Notes: a model not told the origin generated them from the letters alone. A stretch of DNA of 22,461 nt from an uncultured Ruminococcus sp. (GCA_946183385.1 CAMHBN010000004.1:1-22461); one strand, 5' to 3'; shown: positions 7,123 to 16,819, numbered from the stretch's first letter. Made by a program: numbers and translations.

Positions 7123-8103
7123 TTAATCTTCGTTCTTCTTATCCTTCTTGTCTTTTTTCTCGCTGCCCTTCCACCATGACCATGTTACAGGTGCAACGAA
7201 GAGCGATGAGTAAGTACCCGAGATAAGACCTGCCATAAGCGGTACAGAGAAGCTAAGGAGCGATGTGTAGCCGCTTACGAGAACTACTATCGTTACTACC
7301 AGCATTGTACCGATAGTTGTGATAGATGTTCTGATAGAACGTGTGAGAGACTGCGAGCAGCCCGTATTGATGAGCTCGTTGAGTGAAGCCTTGGGCATCA
7401 GCGTTCTGTTCTCACGGATTCTGTCGTAGATTACGATGGTGTTGTTGATGGAGTAACCGAGTATCGTGAGGATTACCGCTACGATGTTCGAGTTGAACTC
7501 AAAGCCGCAGATGATGGATACCGCGAGTGCCGCGAGAATATCGTGGCAAAGTGCGAATATCGAGCATACACCAGCCGACCAGCCGCCTATCTTGCTGAAT
7601 CTGATAGCGATGTAGATGATGATGATGACTGCCGCAAATACCATCGCGAGCAGGCACTTCAGCAGGAACTCACGTCCCGATGAAGGGCTGACATCGTTTG
7701 AGTCGAAGAGCTCGAGCTCGTTGTCGGGGAATGCTGTGCGGAGGTTCTCGGTCAGCTCGTGCTGTCCGTCGGCGTTGAGTCCCTCATTCGATGTGAACGA
7801 GATGGTTATCTGGTAGCCGTCGGAGTCGAGGCTCTCGCCGCGTCTTACGTTTACGTTTGAATCAACGAGCTTTTCGACTTCTGCGTCAACTGCGTCTATG
7901 TCGAGGTCACCCGTGTAGGAGTAGGTCAGCATCGTGCCGCCCTTGAATTCGATTGCGAACTTTACGCCTCTGATGAGTGCTCCCGCGATGAGTGCGACTA
8001 CAACGCATATCGCGATGATGAGTATCATTCTCTTCTTTGAACAGAAGTCGTAAACCTTTCCTGTAGCTACAGGAGCTGCTGTATTAGTCTTTTTCTTGCT
8101 CAC
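7123..8103 (-). CDS. secF: Protein translocase subunit SecF
   Basis: A 326-residue SecF. With SecD it forms a proton-driven membrane complex that helps the SecYEG channel pull exported proteins across the membrane. TM1 lies at about residues 26-45, followed by the F53-K-G-G motif that opens the extracytoplasmic P1-like domain. There are five C-terminal membrane helices (from about 147), with the conserved G216-Y-S-I-N-N-T-I-V-I-Y-D-R-I-R-E-N block. A basic Lys/Asp tail ends the protein. The start is GTG (8103), which overlaps the secD stop as GTGA. A strong GGAGGTGAT lies inside the secD end, so the two are translationally coupled. secD and secF are separate genes here, not the fused secDF of Bacillus. 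Confidence 0.97.
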   Translation of the reverse strand: MSKKKTNTAAPVATGKVYDFCSKKRMILIIAICVVVALIAGALIRGVKFAIEFKGGTMLTYSYTGDLDIDAVDAEVEKLVDSNVNVRRGESLDSDGYQITISFTSNEGLNADGQHELTENLRTAFPDNELELFDSNDVSPSSGREFLLKCLLAMVFAAVIIIIYIAIRFSKIGGWSAGVCSIFALCHDILAALAVSIICGFEFNSNIVAVILTILGYSINNTIVIYDRIRENRTLMPKASLNELINTGCSQSLTRSIRTSITTIGTMLVVTIVVLVSGYTSLLSFSVPLMAGLISGTYSSLFVAPVTWSWWKGSEKKDKKDKKNED

Positions 8104-9509
8104 TTCATATCACCTCCGTAGATAACTCTGTTTCCGTTTATCTTAGAAAGTGATGTAACCATGAGTCTGGAGAAGAAGACTCCGAAGATGAAGTTGCAGA
8201 TAACTCCGACGAGAAGCGTGAAGCCGAATGAGTAAACAACGCCCTCGGCAGTTGCGCCGAACATGAAGAATATCGTTCTGTTGAGTATCTTCGAGAAGAA
8301 GCTCGAAGGAACGCCAAACGCACCCATAAGGATGATAGCGATGATAACGTTTGTGATGTTGCCGTCGAGGATAGCGGAGAACGCTCTCTTATAAGCCACG
8401 CTTATAGCGGAGTCGAGAGACTTGCCCGAGCGGAGCTCTTCCTTTATGCGCTCGCCTGTGATGATGTTAGCGTCAACGCCCATACCAACGGCGAGGATGA
8501 TACCTGCGATACCGGGGATAGTGAGTGTGGCGCCGGGCTGGAATCCGAACCAGCCTGTAACAGCTGCGATAGAGCCTGCGACCTGTCCGACAAGAGCTAT
8601 TACAGCTACGAGACCGGGGATACGGTAGAGGACTATCATATAAACAGCGATGAGCGCGAATGCGATAGCTGCTGCAACGAGGATAGCGTCGAGCGAGCCC
8701 TCACCCATTGTAGGCGAGATGGTCTTGAAGCTCTTTGTTTCTATCTTGAAGGGAAGCGCACCGGAGTTTATCTGGTCGGCGAGCTTCTTTGCGCTCTCGC
8801 TGGTGAAATTGCCTGTGATGACAGCGTTGCCGTCCGAGATAGCATTGCTTACCGTAGGAGCGGATATCATCGTGCTGTCCATCCATATCGAGATAGGTGT
8901 GGACGAGCCTGCGAGCTCAAGAGTAGCTGCTGCGAACTTGTCCTTGCCCTCGCTGTTGAGCTTGAGCGTTACTACCCACTCGTAATTGCCTGTTGAGTCG
9001 GGCTGCTGTGTATATCCTGCGGAGTCGATATTGCTTCCGTTGATTACGAGCTCACCTGTGGGAGTGATATTGCCCTCCTCGTCGGTGTCGTACTCCGAGC
9101 CCTTTCTGAATGTGAGCTCTGCCATTTCGCCGAGCTCCTTAACAGCGGCTTCGGGGTCGAAATTGCTCTCGCCCGCCTGCCACGGGAAACGTACTATGAT
9201 TCTGTCGCTCTTACCGTCGCTGTAGAGCTCGTTATCGTTGATTCCGAGCGTTGCGAGACGAGTCTTGATTACCTCGGTAGCTGCGTCGAGCTGCTCGTCG
9301 GTAGCGTCATAATCGCCCGCAGGTGCGAAGGTAACGTCAACGCCGCCCTTGATGTCGATACCGAGACGGATATCGTCCACGCCCTTTATTACTGTTGTCG
9401 TCTTGTCAGCGTAGATATAGTCAAATCCTGTGACAGCCGAAACAGCAAACAGCGCGATCAAAGCAACGACGATGAAGAAAGTGGATCTGCCGGTCTTTTT
9501 CACGGTCAT
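8100..9509 (-). CDS. secD: Protein translocase subunit SecD
   Basis: A 469-residue SecD, shorter than the roughly 615-residue proteobacterial form and typical of Gram-positive SecD. An N-terminal TM (about 11-28) is followed by L49-G-I-D-I-K-G-G56, then the large extracytoplasmic domain, and five C-terminal TMs (from about 273). The conserved G342-M-G-V-D-A-N-I-I-T-G-E-R-I block lies in the fourth helix and its Asp is the proton-relay residue of the family. The start is ATG 9509; its AGGAGG is only 3 nt away, whereas an in-frame GTG at 9503 is 9 nt away, so the true start may be 6 nt shorter. It is the first gene of a two-gene operon. No yajC is found upstream. Confidence 0.97.
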   Translation of the reverse strand: MTVKKTGRSTFFIVVALIALFAVSAVTGFDYIYADKTTTVIKGVDDIRLGIDIKGGVDVTFAPAGDYDATDEQLDAATEVIKTRLATLGINDNELYSDGKSDRIIVRFPWQAGESNFDPEAAVKELGEMAELTFRKGSEYDTDEEGNITPTGELVINGSNIDSAGYTQQPDSTGNYEWVVTLKLNSEGKDKFAAATLELAGSSTPISIWMDSTMISAPTVSNAISDGNAVITGNFTSESAKKLADQINSGALPFKIETKSFKTISPTMGEGSLDAILVAAAIAFALIAVYMIVLYRIPGLVAVIALVGQVAGSIAAVTGWFGFQPGATLTIPGIAGIILAVGMGVDANIITGERIKEELRSGKSLDSAISVAYKRAFSAILDGNITNVIIAIILMGAFGVPSSFFSKILNRTIFFMFGATAEGVVYSFGFTLLVGVICNFIFGVFFSRLMVTSLSKINGNRVIYGGDMK

Positions 9510-9637
9510 CTGCCTCCTATTATTTGTGAACGTCCCGAACCGCTTTTTGCCGTCCTGACGCCTTGATATTTACACGGAAACAACTTTTCGGGGGCAGCCT
9601 GTGACCTCGGTGCGAGTCTCCGCGACAATTACAATTA
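9510..9637 (-). other. About 125-nt untranslated leader of secDF
   Basis: The predicted transcript between the -10 box and the secD start. On the minus strand it is GC-rich with short complementary segments (for example GCG-GAGACT-CGC near 9618-9629) but no fold that I can name. No terminator-antiterminator pair or known riboswitch core was recognised. Confidence 0.35.
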
Positions 9638-9665
9638 TTGTACTATATTTCAAGAAAAAAGTCAA
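9638..9665 (-). promoter_or_regulatory. Sigma-A promoter of the secDF operon
   Basis: Minus strand: TTGACT (9665-9660), a 16-nt spacer, TACAAT (9643-9638). Each hexamer is one mismatch from consensus, and it is the only good promoter upstream of secD. Confidence 0.72.
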
Positions 9666-9770
9666 GTATATTGGAATATAAATGCCCATATTTCTTAAAT
9701 ATGCACAAGTTATGACGTTCTCAGTATTGCATTATGCATAATTAAAGCTATTAGCCGTTAGCCTTTAGCT

Positions 9771-9939
9771 TGTAGGGGCGGCATTCCGCCGCCCGTCGTT
9801 TTACCGACAAAAATGCGGCTGCCAAATGTAGGGGCGCACATCGTGCGCCCGATAGTCCTGATACGTAATGCGGGCGGATGATATCCGCCCCTACAATGTT
9901 TAATATGTTGGCGGGACGCCGAGGGCGGCGTCCCCTACA
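9771..9939. repeat. Cluster of three TGTAGGGG-type intergenic hairpin repeats
   Basis: A left half-unit (9771 on, stem GGGCGGC/GCCGCCC), a full 69-bp unit at 9827-9895 (stems GGGCGCAC/GTGCGCCC and GGGCGGAT/ATCCGCCC) and a right half-unit at 9910-9939 (GGGACGCC/GGCGTCCC). Ends are TGTAGGGG or CCCCTACA. It is flanked by simple direct repeats (TTAGCC-type at about 9748-9768, ATTCCGAAT-type at 9942-9966) and an AT-rich stretch (9666-9770) that has no other feature apart from the palindrome ATTATGCATAAT at 9731. The region separates secDF from atpC. Confidence 0.82.
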
Positions 9940-9964
9940 ATAATTCCGAATCCCGCATTCCGAA

Positions 9965-10375
9965 TTATTTAAAGTGCTTCTGCGATATTTTCAGACGGTT
10001 CATCGCGCGGTTCAGTGCTGCCTGCGTCTCGTAGTACTCGCGTATGCTCTGCTTTTGGCGCATCTGCTCCTCCGCACGCTCGCGAGCCTCCTCGGCGCGC
10101 TTGATGTCTATCTCCTCGGGCAGCTCGCACGAATCCGCAAGTATTACCGCCCTGTCGGGCATTATCTGTATGAAGCCCTCGGATATAGCGGCATAGTGCC
10201 ACTCGCCGTCTATCATATATTTCAGCTCGCCCGTCGGGAGCGCCGTTACGAGCGGTTCGTGTCCCGGAAGTATTCCGAGAAGTCCGTCTATCGCGGTTAT
10301 GACAAGGTGCTCGACATCGCCCTTGAAGAATACTCTGTCCGTGGCGATTATCTCAAGGTAGAACGTCTTTGCCAT
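9965..10375 (-). CDS. atpC: ATP synthase F1 epsilon subunit
   Basis: A 136-residue epsilon subunit. The N-terminal beta-sandwich holds the conserved A-x-D-G-x-L-G-I-L-P-G-H-E-P-L block (about 28-42) and the C-terminal two-helix domain has the R-A-E-E-A-R-E-R-A-E segment (about 92-103). It sits on the central stalk with gamma, contacts the c-ring, and its C-terminal helices can inhibit ATP hydrolysis. It is the last gene of the atp operon; its ATG is 4 nt after the beta stop. No U-rich terminator follows. The GC hairpin of the repeat at 9910-9939 is the first structure downstream and may form the 3' end. Confidence 0.96.
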   Translation of the reverse strand: MAKTFYLEIIATDRVFFKGDVEHLVITAIDGLLGILPGHEPLVTALPTGELKYMIDGEWHYAAISEGFIQIMPDRAVILADSCELPEEIDIKRAEEARERAEEQMRQKQSIREYYETQAALNRAMNRLKISQKHFK

Positions 10376-10379
10376 GTAC

Positions 10380-11981
<1,602 letters not shown>

Positions 11982-12890
11982 TTATTTGTTGAGTGAAGCC
12001 GCGCCGCCGCAGACCTCCGTTATCTCCTGTGTTATAGCCGCCTGACGTGCGCGGTTGTACATCAGTGAGAGGTCGTGTATCATTTCTTTGGCGCTGTTCG
12101 TGGCTGCGTCCATTGCCGTCATTCGCGAGTGCTGCTCGCAGCAGAATGCCTCGACCATTGCTCCGTAGATGATGCCCTTCGCGTAGTTCGGGATAAGGTA
12201 CTCCATTACCTTTTCGGGCGACGGCAGGAATGCCGCCTTCGGGAGCTTCTTCATCGTGCCGTCGGGAGCCTTGCCGAAATGCCTTCTCTCGAACGGCAGC
12301 AGGCGCACCGTGCGGGTCTCCTGCAGATTCGAGTTTATCATGTCCGTGTATAGCACGTATACCTCGTCGAGCTCGTGCTGTTCAAACTTGTCTATCACGC
12401 GCTCGGCTATTTCCTTGGCACGGTAGAGAGTCGGGTTCTGCGTGGTGTACAGGAACTCGCCGTCAACTGCGGCATTTCCGCCCGAATTCATGCGGCGCTG
12501 GAAGTACATACGTCCCACCTGTCCGATGACGAAGAGGTAGCAGTTGTCGATGTCGGGAGCCTCCGCGATGGTCTGCTCCGCGTATTTGAGGATATTGTGG
12601 TTGTAGCTTCCGCACAGTCCCTTGTCCGCCGTTATGACGATATAGCCCTTTTTGCGCTTTTCGTCGGGTATGTCCGAGCGCCTGTCGAAGAAGAGCTGGC
12701 GGGTGTGCGGTGTGTGCTCGAGCACGCTCTCGATGGTCTCCTGCAGTTTATAGAAGTAGGGCTCGGTGGAATCGAGCGCCGTTCTCGCCTTTTTCAGCTT
12801 TGACGAGGATATGAGATACATCGCGTTGGTTATTTTCAGTATCTGCTGTATGCTCGCTATCCTCTCGCGTATCTCTCTGATATTGGGCAT
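11982..12890 (-). CDS. atpG: ATP synthase F1 gamma subunit (rotor shaft)
   Basis: A 302-residue gamma subunit, slightly longer than the usual 285-290. The N-terminal helix has R-E-I-R-E-R-I-A-S-I-Q-Q-I-L-K-I-T-N-A-M and the C-terminal helix has N-S-A-K-E-M-I-H-D-L-S-L-M-Y-N-R-A-R-Q-A-A-I-T-Q-E-I-T-E; the two form the coiled-coil shaft. The D-K-G-L-C-G-S-Y-N motif (about 89-97) is also conserved. It rotates inside alpha3beta3 and couples c-ring rotation to catalysis. It starts 11 nt after the alpha stop, behind GGGGTGAG. The gene downstream (atpD) is separated by inserted repeats. Confidence 0.97.
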   Translation of the reverse strand: MPNIREIRERIASIQQILKITNAMYLISSSKLKKARTALDSTEPYFYKLQETIESVLEHTPHTRQLFFDRRSDIPDEKRKKGYIVITADKGLCGSYNHNILKYAEQTIAEAPDIDNCYLFVIGQVGRMYFQRRMNSGGNAAVDGEFLYTTQNPTLYRAKEIAERVIDKFEQHELDEVYVLYTDMINSNLQETRTVRLLPFERRHFGKAPDGTMKKLPKAAFLPSPEKVMEYLIPNYAKGIIYGAMVEAFCCEQHSRMTAMDAATNSAKEMIHDLSLMYNRARQAAITQEITEVCGGAASLNK

Positions 12891-12901
12891 AAGCTCACCC
12901 C

Positions 12902-14926
12902 TTACTCCTCGAACGCGGTAACGATGCGCTCGATACGCTCGCCGAGGTCGTCGGTCATGACCTTGTTCTCCTCGATCTCGGAGATGATGTCCTGTCCGTA
13001 GGACTCGATGTACGTCATAAGGTCGTTTACGTAGTCCTTCAGCTCCGAGAGCGGCGTGTACTCGAACAGCCCGTGCTGAGCCGCGTACAGCAGTATTACC
13101 TGCTTATAGTGGGGCATGGGGTTGTAGAGCGGCTGCTTCAGGAGCTCCGTGAGCATACGTCCGTGGGCGAGGAGCTCTGCCGTGGATTGGTCGAGCTCGG
13201 ACGAGAACTGCGTGAATATCTCCATTTCCTTGAACTGGGCAAGGTCGATACGGAGATTTCCCGCCGCCTTCTTCATAGCCTTGGTCTGAGCCGCACCGCC
13301 GACACGCGATACGGAAAGTCCGTAGTTTACGGCGGGGCGCTGTCCCGAATTGAACAGCTCGCTCTCGAGGAATATCTGTCCGTCGGTGATGGATATTACA
13401 TTTGTCGGGATATATGCCGAGATATCGCCCGCGAGAGTCTCGATTATCGGGAGCGCGGTCAGCGAGCCGCCGCCGTGCTCGTCGTCAAGGCGGCTCGAGC
13501 GCTCGAGCAGTCTCGAATGGAGGTAGAATACGTCGCCGGGGTAGGCTTCACGTCCGGGCGGACGGTGCAGCAGCAGCGACATTGCGCGGTATGCTACGGC
13601 GTGCTTGGAGAGGTCGTCGTACACGATGAGGACGTCCTTGCCCTTCGACATGAAGTATTCAGCCATAGCTGTGCCCGAATAGGGGGCGATATACTGGAAG
13701 GGAGCCTGATCGCTCGCAGAGGCGCAGACTACGACCGTATACGGCATAGCTCCGAACTTCTTGAGCATATTCACCACCTGCGCCACAGTCGAGGACTTCT
13801 GTCCGATGGCGACGTATACGCAGATGACGTCCTTGCCCTTCTGATTGATTATGGTATCAATGGCGATAGAGGTCTTACCTGTCTGTCTGTCGCCGATTAT
13901 CAGCTCACGCTGACCTCTGCCTATCGGGAACATAGAGTCGATGGCGAGGATACCCGTCTGGAGCGGCACGCTTACGGGCTTTCGCTCGATAACGCCCGGA
14001 GCTTCGCGCTCTATCGGGAAGTAATCGTCCGCGCGGATAGGTCCGAGACCGTCGATAGGAGCTCCGAGAGCGTCAACTACTCTGCCGAGCAGCTCGTCGC
14101 TCACGCCTATACCTGCCCTCTTGCCTGTGCGGACTACGGTCGAGCCCTCGGAAAGTCCCGAATCGTCGCCGAGAAGTACGACTCCGACCGACTTTTCCTC
14201 GAGGTTCTGCACGATGCCGCGTATGCCCGTCTCGAACTCGACGAGCTCGCCGTACATAACGCCGCTCATGCCGTATACCGTGGCGATACCGTCGCCGAGC
14301 CTTGTTACGTAGCCCGTCTCGGTCGCGCCGTTCCTGACCTCGAAGTCCCTGACCTCGGTCTTGAGCACGGAGATGATGTCGCCCGAGGTGAGCTTCTCCT
14401 TGCCGCTCTCGGCTACCTCTGCCGCCTTGGTCTGCATCAAGTCGCGCATTGCGCGGAGGCTCGTGCGGTAGCTGCGGTCGTACTCGACGTCGCCCGCATT
14501 GAGGATGAAGCCGCCGATGATGTCGGGGTCTTTTCGGTATTCTATGTCAACGTCGTCCTTAACGAATTTCTCCATTATGAACTTGCGCAGGTCAGCCTGC
14601 TGAGGCTCCGTAAGCGGCGTAACATAGCGCACTATAGCCTTTATGCTGCCCTGCTTTTCGAGGAGTATCTCCTCGTATTCGGCGAATATCTCGCCGAGCT
14701 CGCCTATCGCGCCGTCCCTGACTGCCGTGGACATGAAGCGTTCGAGGCTCGCGGGGAAGAGCTGCTTGATGATATTGTGTTTCTCGTCGTAAGTAACGAG
14801 AGGGTTAGAGAGCGTATCCGCGACGTCGGGACAGGTCTCGATGACCGTCCTTGCGGCGTTGATGTCCTCGCGCTGTATGTCGAGGCGGACAAGCTCCTTC
14901 ACAAGAGCCTTATCGGTATCCTTCAT
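12902..14926 (-). CDS. atpHA: Fused ATP synthase delta-alpha subunit polypeptide
   Basis: One uninterrupted 674-residue frame encodes both subunits. Residues 1 to about 170 are delta: a divergent helical domain, N-P-L-V-T-Y-D-E-K (about 41-49), and the family signature [18 protein letters not shown] (about 133-150). From about 178 onward it is a full alpha: [14 protein letters not shown] (about 203-216), Walker A G345-D-R-Q-T-G-K-T352, [14 protein letters not shown] (about 530-543) with the arginine finger. The junction (near 14385-14425) has no stop, and no start with a ribosome site; in-frame ATGs at 14449 and 14437 lack one. The start is ATG 14926, overlapping the atpF stop as TGATG; GTG 14929 is an in-frame alternative. 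Normal F1 has one delta and three alpha. Confidence 0.93.
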   Translation of the reverse strand: MKDTDKALVKELVRLDIQREDINAARTVIETCPDVADTLSNPLVTYDEKHNIIKQLFPASLERFMSTAVRDGAIGELGEIFAEYEEILLEKQGSIKAIVRYVTPLTEPQQADLRKFIMEKFVKDDVDIEYRKDPDIIGGFILNAGDVEYDRSYRTSLRAMRDLMQTKAAEVAESGKEKLTSGDIISVLKTEVRDFEVRNGATETGYVTRLGDGIATVYGMSGVMYGELVEFETGIRGIVQNLEEKSVGVVLLGDDSGLSEGSTVVRTGKRAGIGVSDELLGRVVDALGAPIDGLGPIRADDYFPIEREAPGVIERKPVSVPLQTGILAIDSMFPIGRGQRELIIGDRQTGKTSIAIDTIINQKGKDVICVYVAIGQKSSTVAQVVNMLKKFGAMPYTVVVCASASDQAPFQYIAPYSGTAMAEYFMSKGKDVLIVYDDLSKHAVAYRAMSLLLHRPPGREAYPGDVFYLHSRLLERSSRLDDEHGGGSLTALPIIETLAGDISAYIPTNVISITDGQIFLESELFNSGQRPAVNYGLSVSRVGGAAQTKAMKKAAGNLRIDLAQFKEMEIFTQFSSELDQSTAELLAHGRMLTELLKQPLYNPMPHYKQVILLYAAQHGLFEYTPLSELKDYVNDLMTYIESYGQDIISEIEENKVMTDDLGERIERIVTAFEE

Positions 14927-15414
14927 CACCTGTCACCCTCCCTCTCGGAAAGGAACTCATCGACAAGCTTCCTGTTCTTTTCGTCGTCAAGGTTCGCGCC
15001 GACTACCTTTGAAGCCGCCTCGATAGCGAGATCCGCTATCTGCGACTGTGCCTGCTGGAGCACGCGTCTGCGCTCGTTCTCGATGGTCTCGCTCGCGGCG
15101 CTGACTATTTCGTCAGCTTCCTCGTGCGATTTCTGTATGATATTCGAGCGCTCGGTCTCGGCGTCATCGTGAGCCTTCATTATGATACGGCTCGCCTCTT
15201 CCTTAGCCTCGCTGATAGTGTCCGAATACTGCTGGCGGAGCGTCTCTGCCTCCTGCTTTGCCTTCTCGGCGTCGTCGATGTCCTTCTGTATCGACTGCGT
15301 CCTCTCGTTCATCGCCTTTCTGACGGGCTTGAAGAGGAATATCCTGAGCAGTATGAAGAGTATGAGGACGTTTGCGACTGCCTCAAAAATGCTCCAGAAT
15401 TCAAATTTAAGCAT
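14926..15414 (-). CDS. atpF: ATP synthase Fo b subunit (peripheral stalk)
   Basis: A 162-residue b subunit. One N-terminal TM (about 7-28, with [10 protein letters not shown]) is followed by [11 protein letters not shown] and a long charged helix rich in Ala/Glu/Lys, with no Pro until the end. Two copies form the stator that holds delta-alpha against the rotating ring. The start is ATG 15414 with AAGGAGG spaced 7 nt. It overlaps the start of the fused delta-alpha gene, so stator and F1 head are translationally coupled. There is no b' gene and no b-delta fusion of the actinobacterial kind. Confidence 0.96.
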   Translation of the reverse strand: MLKFEFWSIFEAVANVLILFILLRIFLFKPVRKAMNERTQSIQKDIDDAEKAKQEAETLRQQYSDTISEAKEEASRIIMKAHDDAETERSNIIQKSHEEADEIVSAASETIENERRRVLQQAQSQIADLAIEAASKVVGANLDDEKNRKLVDEFLSEREGDR

Positions 15415-15450
15415 TGTATGCCCTCCTTATGTGAGTTTTGCTGCGGGTTC

Positions 15451-15678
15451 TTACTTGCTTCCGAGCATGATTATGATAAGGAGCGCTATAACGAAGCCGT
15501 ATACAGCGGTAGCCTCTGCGAGCGCACAGCCGATGATGAGTGATGTTCTTATGTCGCCCTTAGCCTCGGGCTGACGGGCAATGCTCTCGGTAGCCTTGGC
15601 TGTTGCGATCCCTATACCTATACCTGCGCCAATTCCCGTGAGTACGGCTACAGCGGCGCCCAGTGCGATGATTCCCAT
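15451..15678 (-). CDS. atpE: ATP synthase Fo c subunit, second tandem copy
   Basis: A 75-residue hairpin proteolipid of two TMs joined by the polar loop R35-Q-P-E-A-K-G-D. The ion-binding acid is E55 (A-L-A-E-A-T-A-V-Y-G). The protein is identical residue for residue to the copy at 15698-15925, while the DNA differs at about ten silent positions, all in the 5' half of the gene. The Na+ ligands known from Ilyobacter c subunits (Gln in helix 1, Ser after the Glu) are replaced by Ile and Ala, so proton coupling is predicted. GGAGGT precedes the ATG. It lies 19 nt after the first copy. Confidence 0.96.
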   Translation of the reverse strand: MGIIALGAAVAVLTGIGAGIGIGIATAKATESIARQPEAKGDIRTSLIIGCALAEATAVYGFVIALLIIIMLGSK

Positions 15679-15697
15679 AGTTGTTTACCTCCGTGGA

Positions 15698-15925
15698 TTA
15701 CTTGCTTCCGAGCATGATTATGATAAGGAGCGCTATAACGAAGCCGTATACAGCGGTAGCCTCTGCGAGCGCACAGCCGATGATGAGCGATGTTCTTATG
15801 TCGCCCTTAGCCTCGGGCTGACGGGCTATGCTCTCGGTAGCCTTTGCCGTTGCGATTCCTATACCAATACCTGCGCCAATGCCCGTAAGTACGGCAACAG
15901 CGGCGCCCAATGCGATGATTCCCAT
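15698..15925 (-). CDS. atpE: ATP synthase Fo c subunit, first tandem copy
   Basis: A 75-residue c subunit, first to be translated of the pair. G-rich helix 1 (G-I-G-A-G-I-G-I-G-I-A, about 15-25) packs the rotor ring; R35-Q-P is the loop that contacts gamma/epsilon; E55 carries the ion. Eight to seventeen copies form the ring in known enzymes. The ATG is 5 nt after the atpB stop, with GGAGGT spaced 7-8 nt. A second gene for the same protein raises c output relative to a and b, which fits the need for many copies per complex. Confidence 0.97.
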   Translation of the reverse strand: MGIIALGAAVAVLTGIGAGIGIGIATAKATESIARQPEAKGDIRTSLIIGCALAEATAVYGFVIALLIIIMLGSK

Positions 15926-15930
15926 ATTAT

Positions 15931-16671
15931 TTACCTCCGTGAAGTTGCGGCTTTTTTAGCCTTTTTCAGTTTCTTTCCGCCGTGTTCCTCTTCCTCCATT
16001 GCCTCTGTCATGTACAGCGTGGTGAGGAATACGAATATGTAAGCCTGGAGCAGTCCGTCGAATATGTCGAAGTAGGCGCTGAATATAACAGGTACACCTA
16101 TCGCGGGGACTCCTATGACAGTCGTGAATGCAAGCTTTATCAGCTCCATTACTACGAACGCGCCGAGCACGTTTCCGAAAAGTCGCATACACAGCGACAG
16201 CGGGCGCGTGATGAGGTCGAGCACATTTATCGGGTTGAGGAAGCTCTTCAGCCATTTCAGCGGTCCCTTCTCGATGATGAAGGCGAGCTGTACGAATATG
16301 ATGGCTATTCCCGCAAGTGCCGCCGTGACGTTGATGTCCTTCGTCGGCGGTACGAAGCCGAACAAGCCCATGAGGTTCGCAAAGGCTATGTAGATTATCA
16401 GCGTTTCGAGGAAGGAAAGGTACTTTTTCCCCTTTTCTCCGAGTATGTCGAGGAAGAGCTTATCCAGCCAGCCCACGATTCCCTCGATTATGCACTGCCT
16501 GCCCGTGGGCACCTTTTTCAGCCCGTGGGTGAATATTATCGACAGCAGTACGACCACTGCCATTATTATCCATGTTACCACGCACGATTCGGCGATGGGT
16601 ATGTCCAAGCCGAACAGGTGTATCGTAAAGGCGGTGTGGTTTTCGAGCCCTTCCATCAGCTCTTCTGCCAT
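15931..16671 (-). CDS. atpB: ATP synthase Fo a subunit
   Basis: A 246-residue a subunit with five to six membrane helices. The essential arginine is R163 in P-L-S-L-C-M-R-L-F-G-N-V-L-G; F-A-N-L-M-G-L-F-G-F-V-P-P (about 97-109) and the final helix with Q-A-Y-I-F-V-F-L-T-T-L-Y (about 209-220) are also conserved. It provides the half-channels through which protons reach the c-ring. The C-terminus is an unusually basic tail (Lys/Arg/Ala-rich, about 231-246). It is the first gene of the operon: neither atpI nor atpZ precedes it. The ribosome site GAGGG is spaced about 8 nt from the ATG. Confidence 0.96.
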   Translation of the reverse strand: MAEELMEGLENHTAFTIHLFGLDIPIAESCVVTWIIMAVVVLLSIIFTHGLKKVPTGRQCIIEGIVGWLDKLFLDILGEKGKKYLSFLETLIIYIAFANLMGLFGFVPPTKDINVTAALAGIAIIFVQLAFIIEKGPLKWLKSFLNPINVLDLITRPLSLCMRLFGNVLGAFVVMELIKLAFTTVIGVPAIGVPVIFSAYFDIFDGLLQAYIFVFLTTLYMTEAMEEEEHGGKKLKKAKKAATSRR

Positions 16672-16700
16672 TAAAACACCCTCTTTCCTTTAAAAGAATA

Positions 16701-16731
16701 AACGGAGACTGCGGGCGTGCATATCTCCGTT
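16701..16731 (-). promoter_or_regulatory. Hairpin in the atp operon leader
   Basis: An 8-bp stem (AACGGAGA / TCTCCGTT) with a 15-nt loop lies 30 nt upstream of the atpB start. It has no U-tract on the minus strand, so it is not a simple terminator. It could stabilise the mRNA end or affect atpB translation. Confidence 0.45.
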
Positions 16732-16790
16732 GATAAGTCAGCAATAGCGGTATGCATGGTCTGTATCGGACCGCATATTCCGATACTTAT

Positions 16791-16819
16791 ATAATATAAC
16801 AAAACTTTAACAAAGTCAA
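16791..16819 (-). promoter_or_regulatory. Probable sigma-A promoter of the atp operon
   Basis: Minus strand: TTGACT (16819-16814), a 17-nt spacer, TATTAT (16796-16791). Each hexamer has one mismatch. The -35 box lies only 16 nt past the stop codon of the upstream coiled-coil gene, and no terminator separates them, so read-through from the polysaccharide operon is possible. Confidence 0.65.

Larger units (their letters stand above)
15451..15925 (-). repeat. Tandem duplication of atpE (247-bp period)
   Basis: Two directly repeated atpE genes with their own near-identical ribosome binding sites are offset by 247 bp. The 3' parts (15451-15540 and 15698-15787, apart from one T/C at the edge) are identical, whereas the 5' halves carry scattered silent changes. 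This points to an older duplication with partial later gene conversion. Confidence 0.9.

Noticed and set aside
9771..9939. Terminator of the atp operon
   Set aside because: The hairpins lie downstream of atpC but lack a U-tract on the minus strand and belong to the dispersed repeat family. They may form a 3' end, but are not called a terminator.
12902..14926. Delta-alpha fusion as a simple sequencing error
   Set aside because: An error that joins two genes must remove both a stop and a start with ribosome site. The junction keeps one continuous, normal-looking frame with no leftover ribosome site or spacer. It cannot be fully excluded without reads.
13073..15172. 699-codon open frame on the plus strand
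   Set aside because: It lies opposite the fused delta-alpha and b genes, whose subunit motifs are unmistakable. The translation is Arg/Leu/Val-rich without any domain. It is open because of the codon bias of the true genes.
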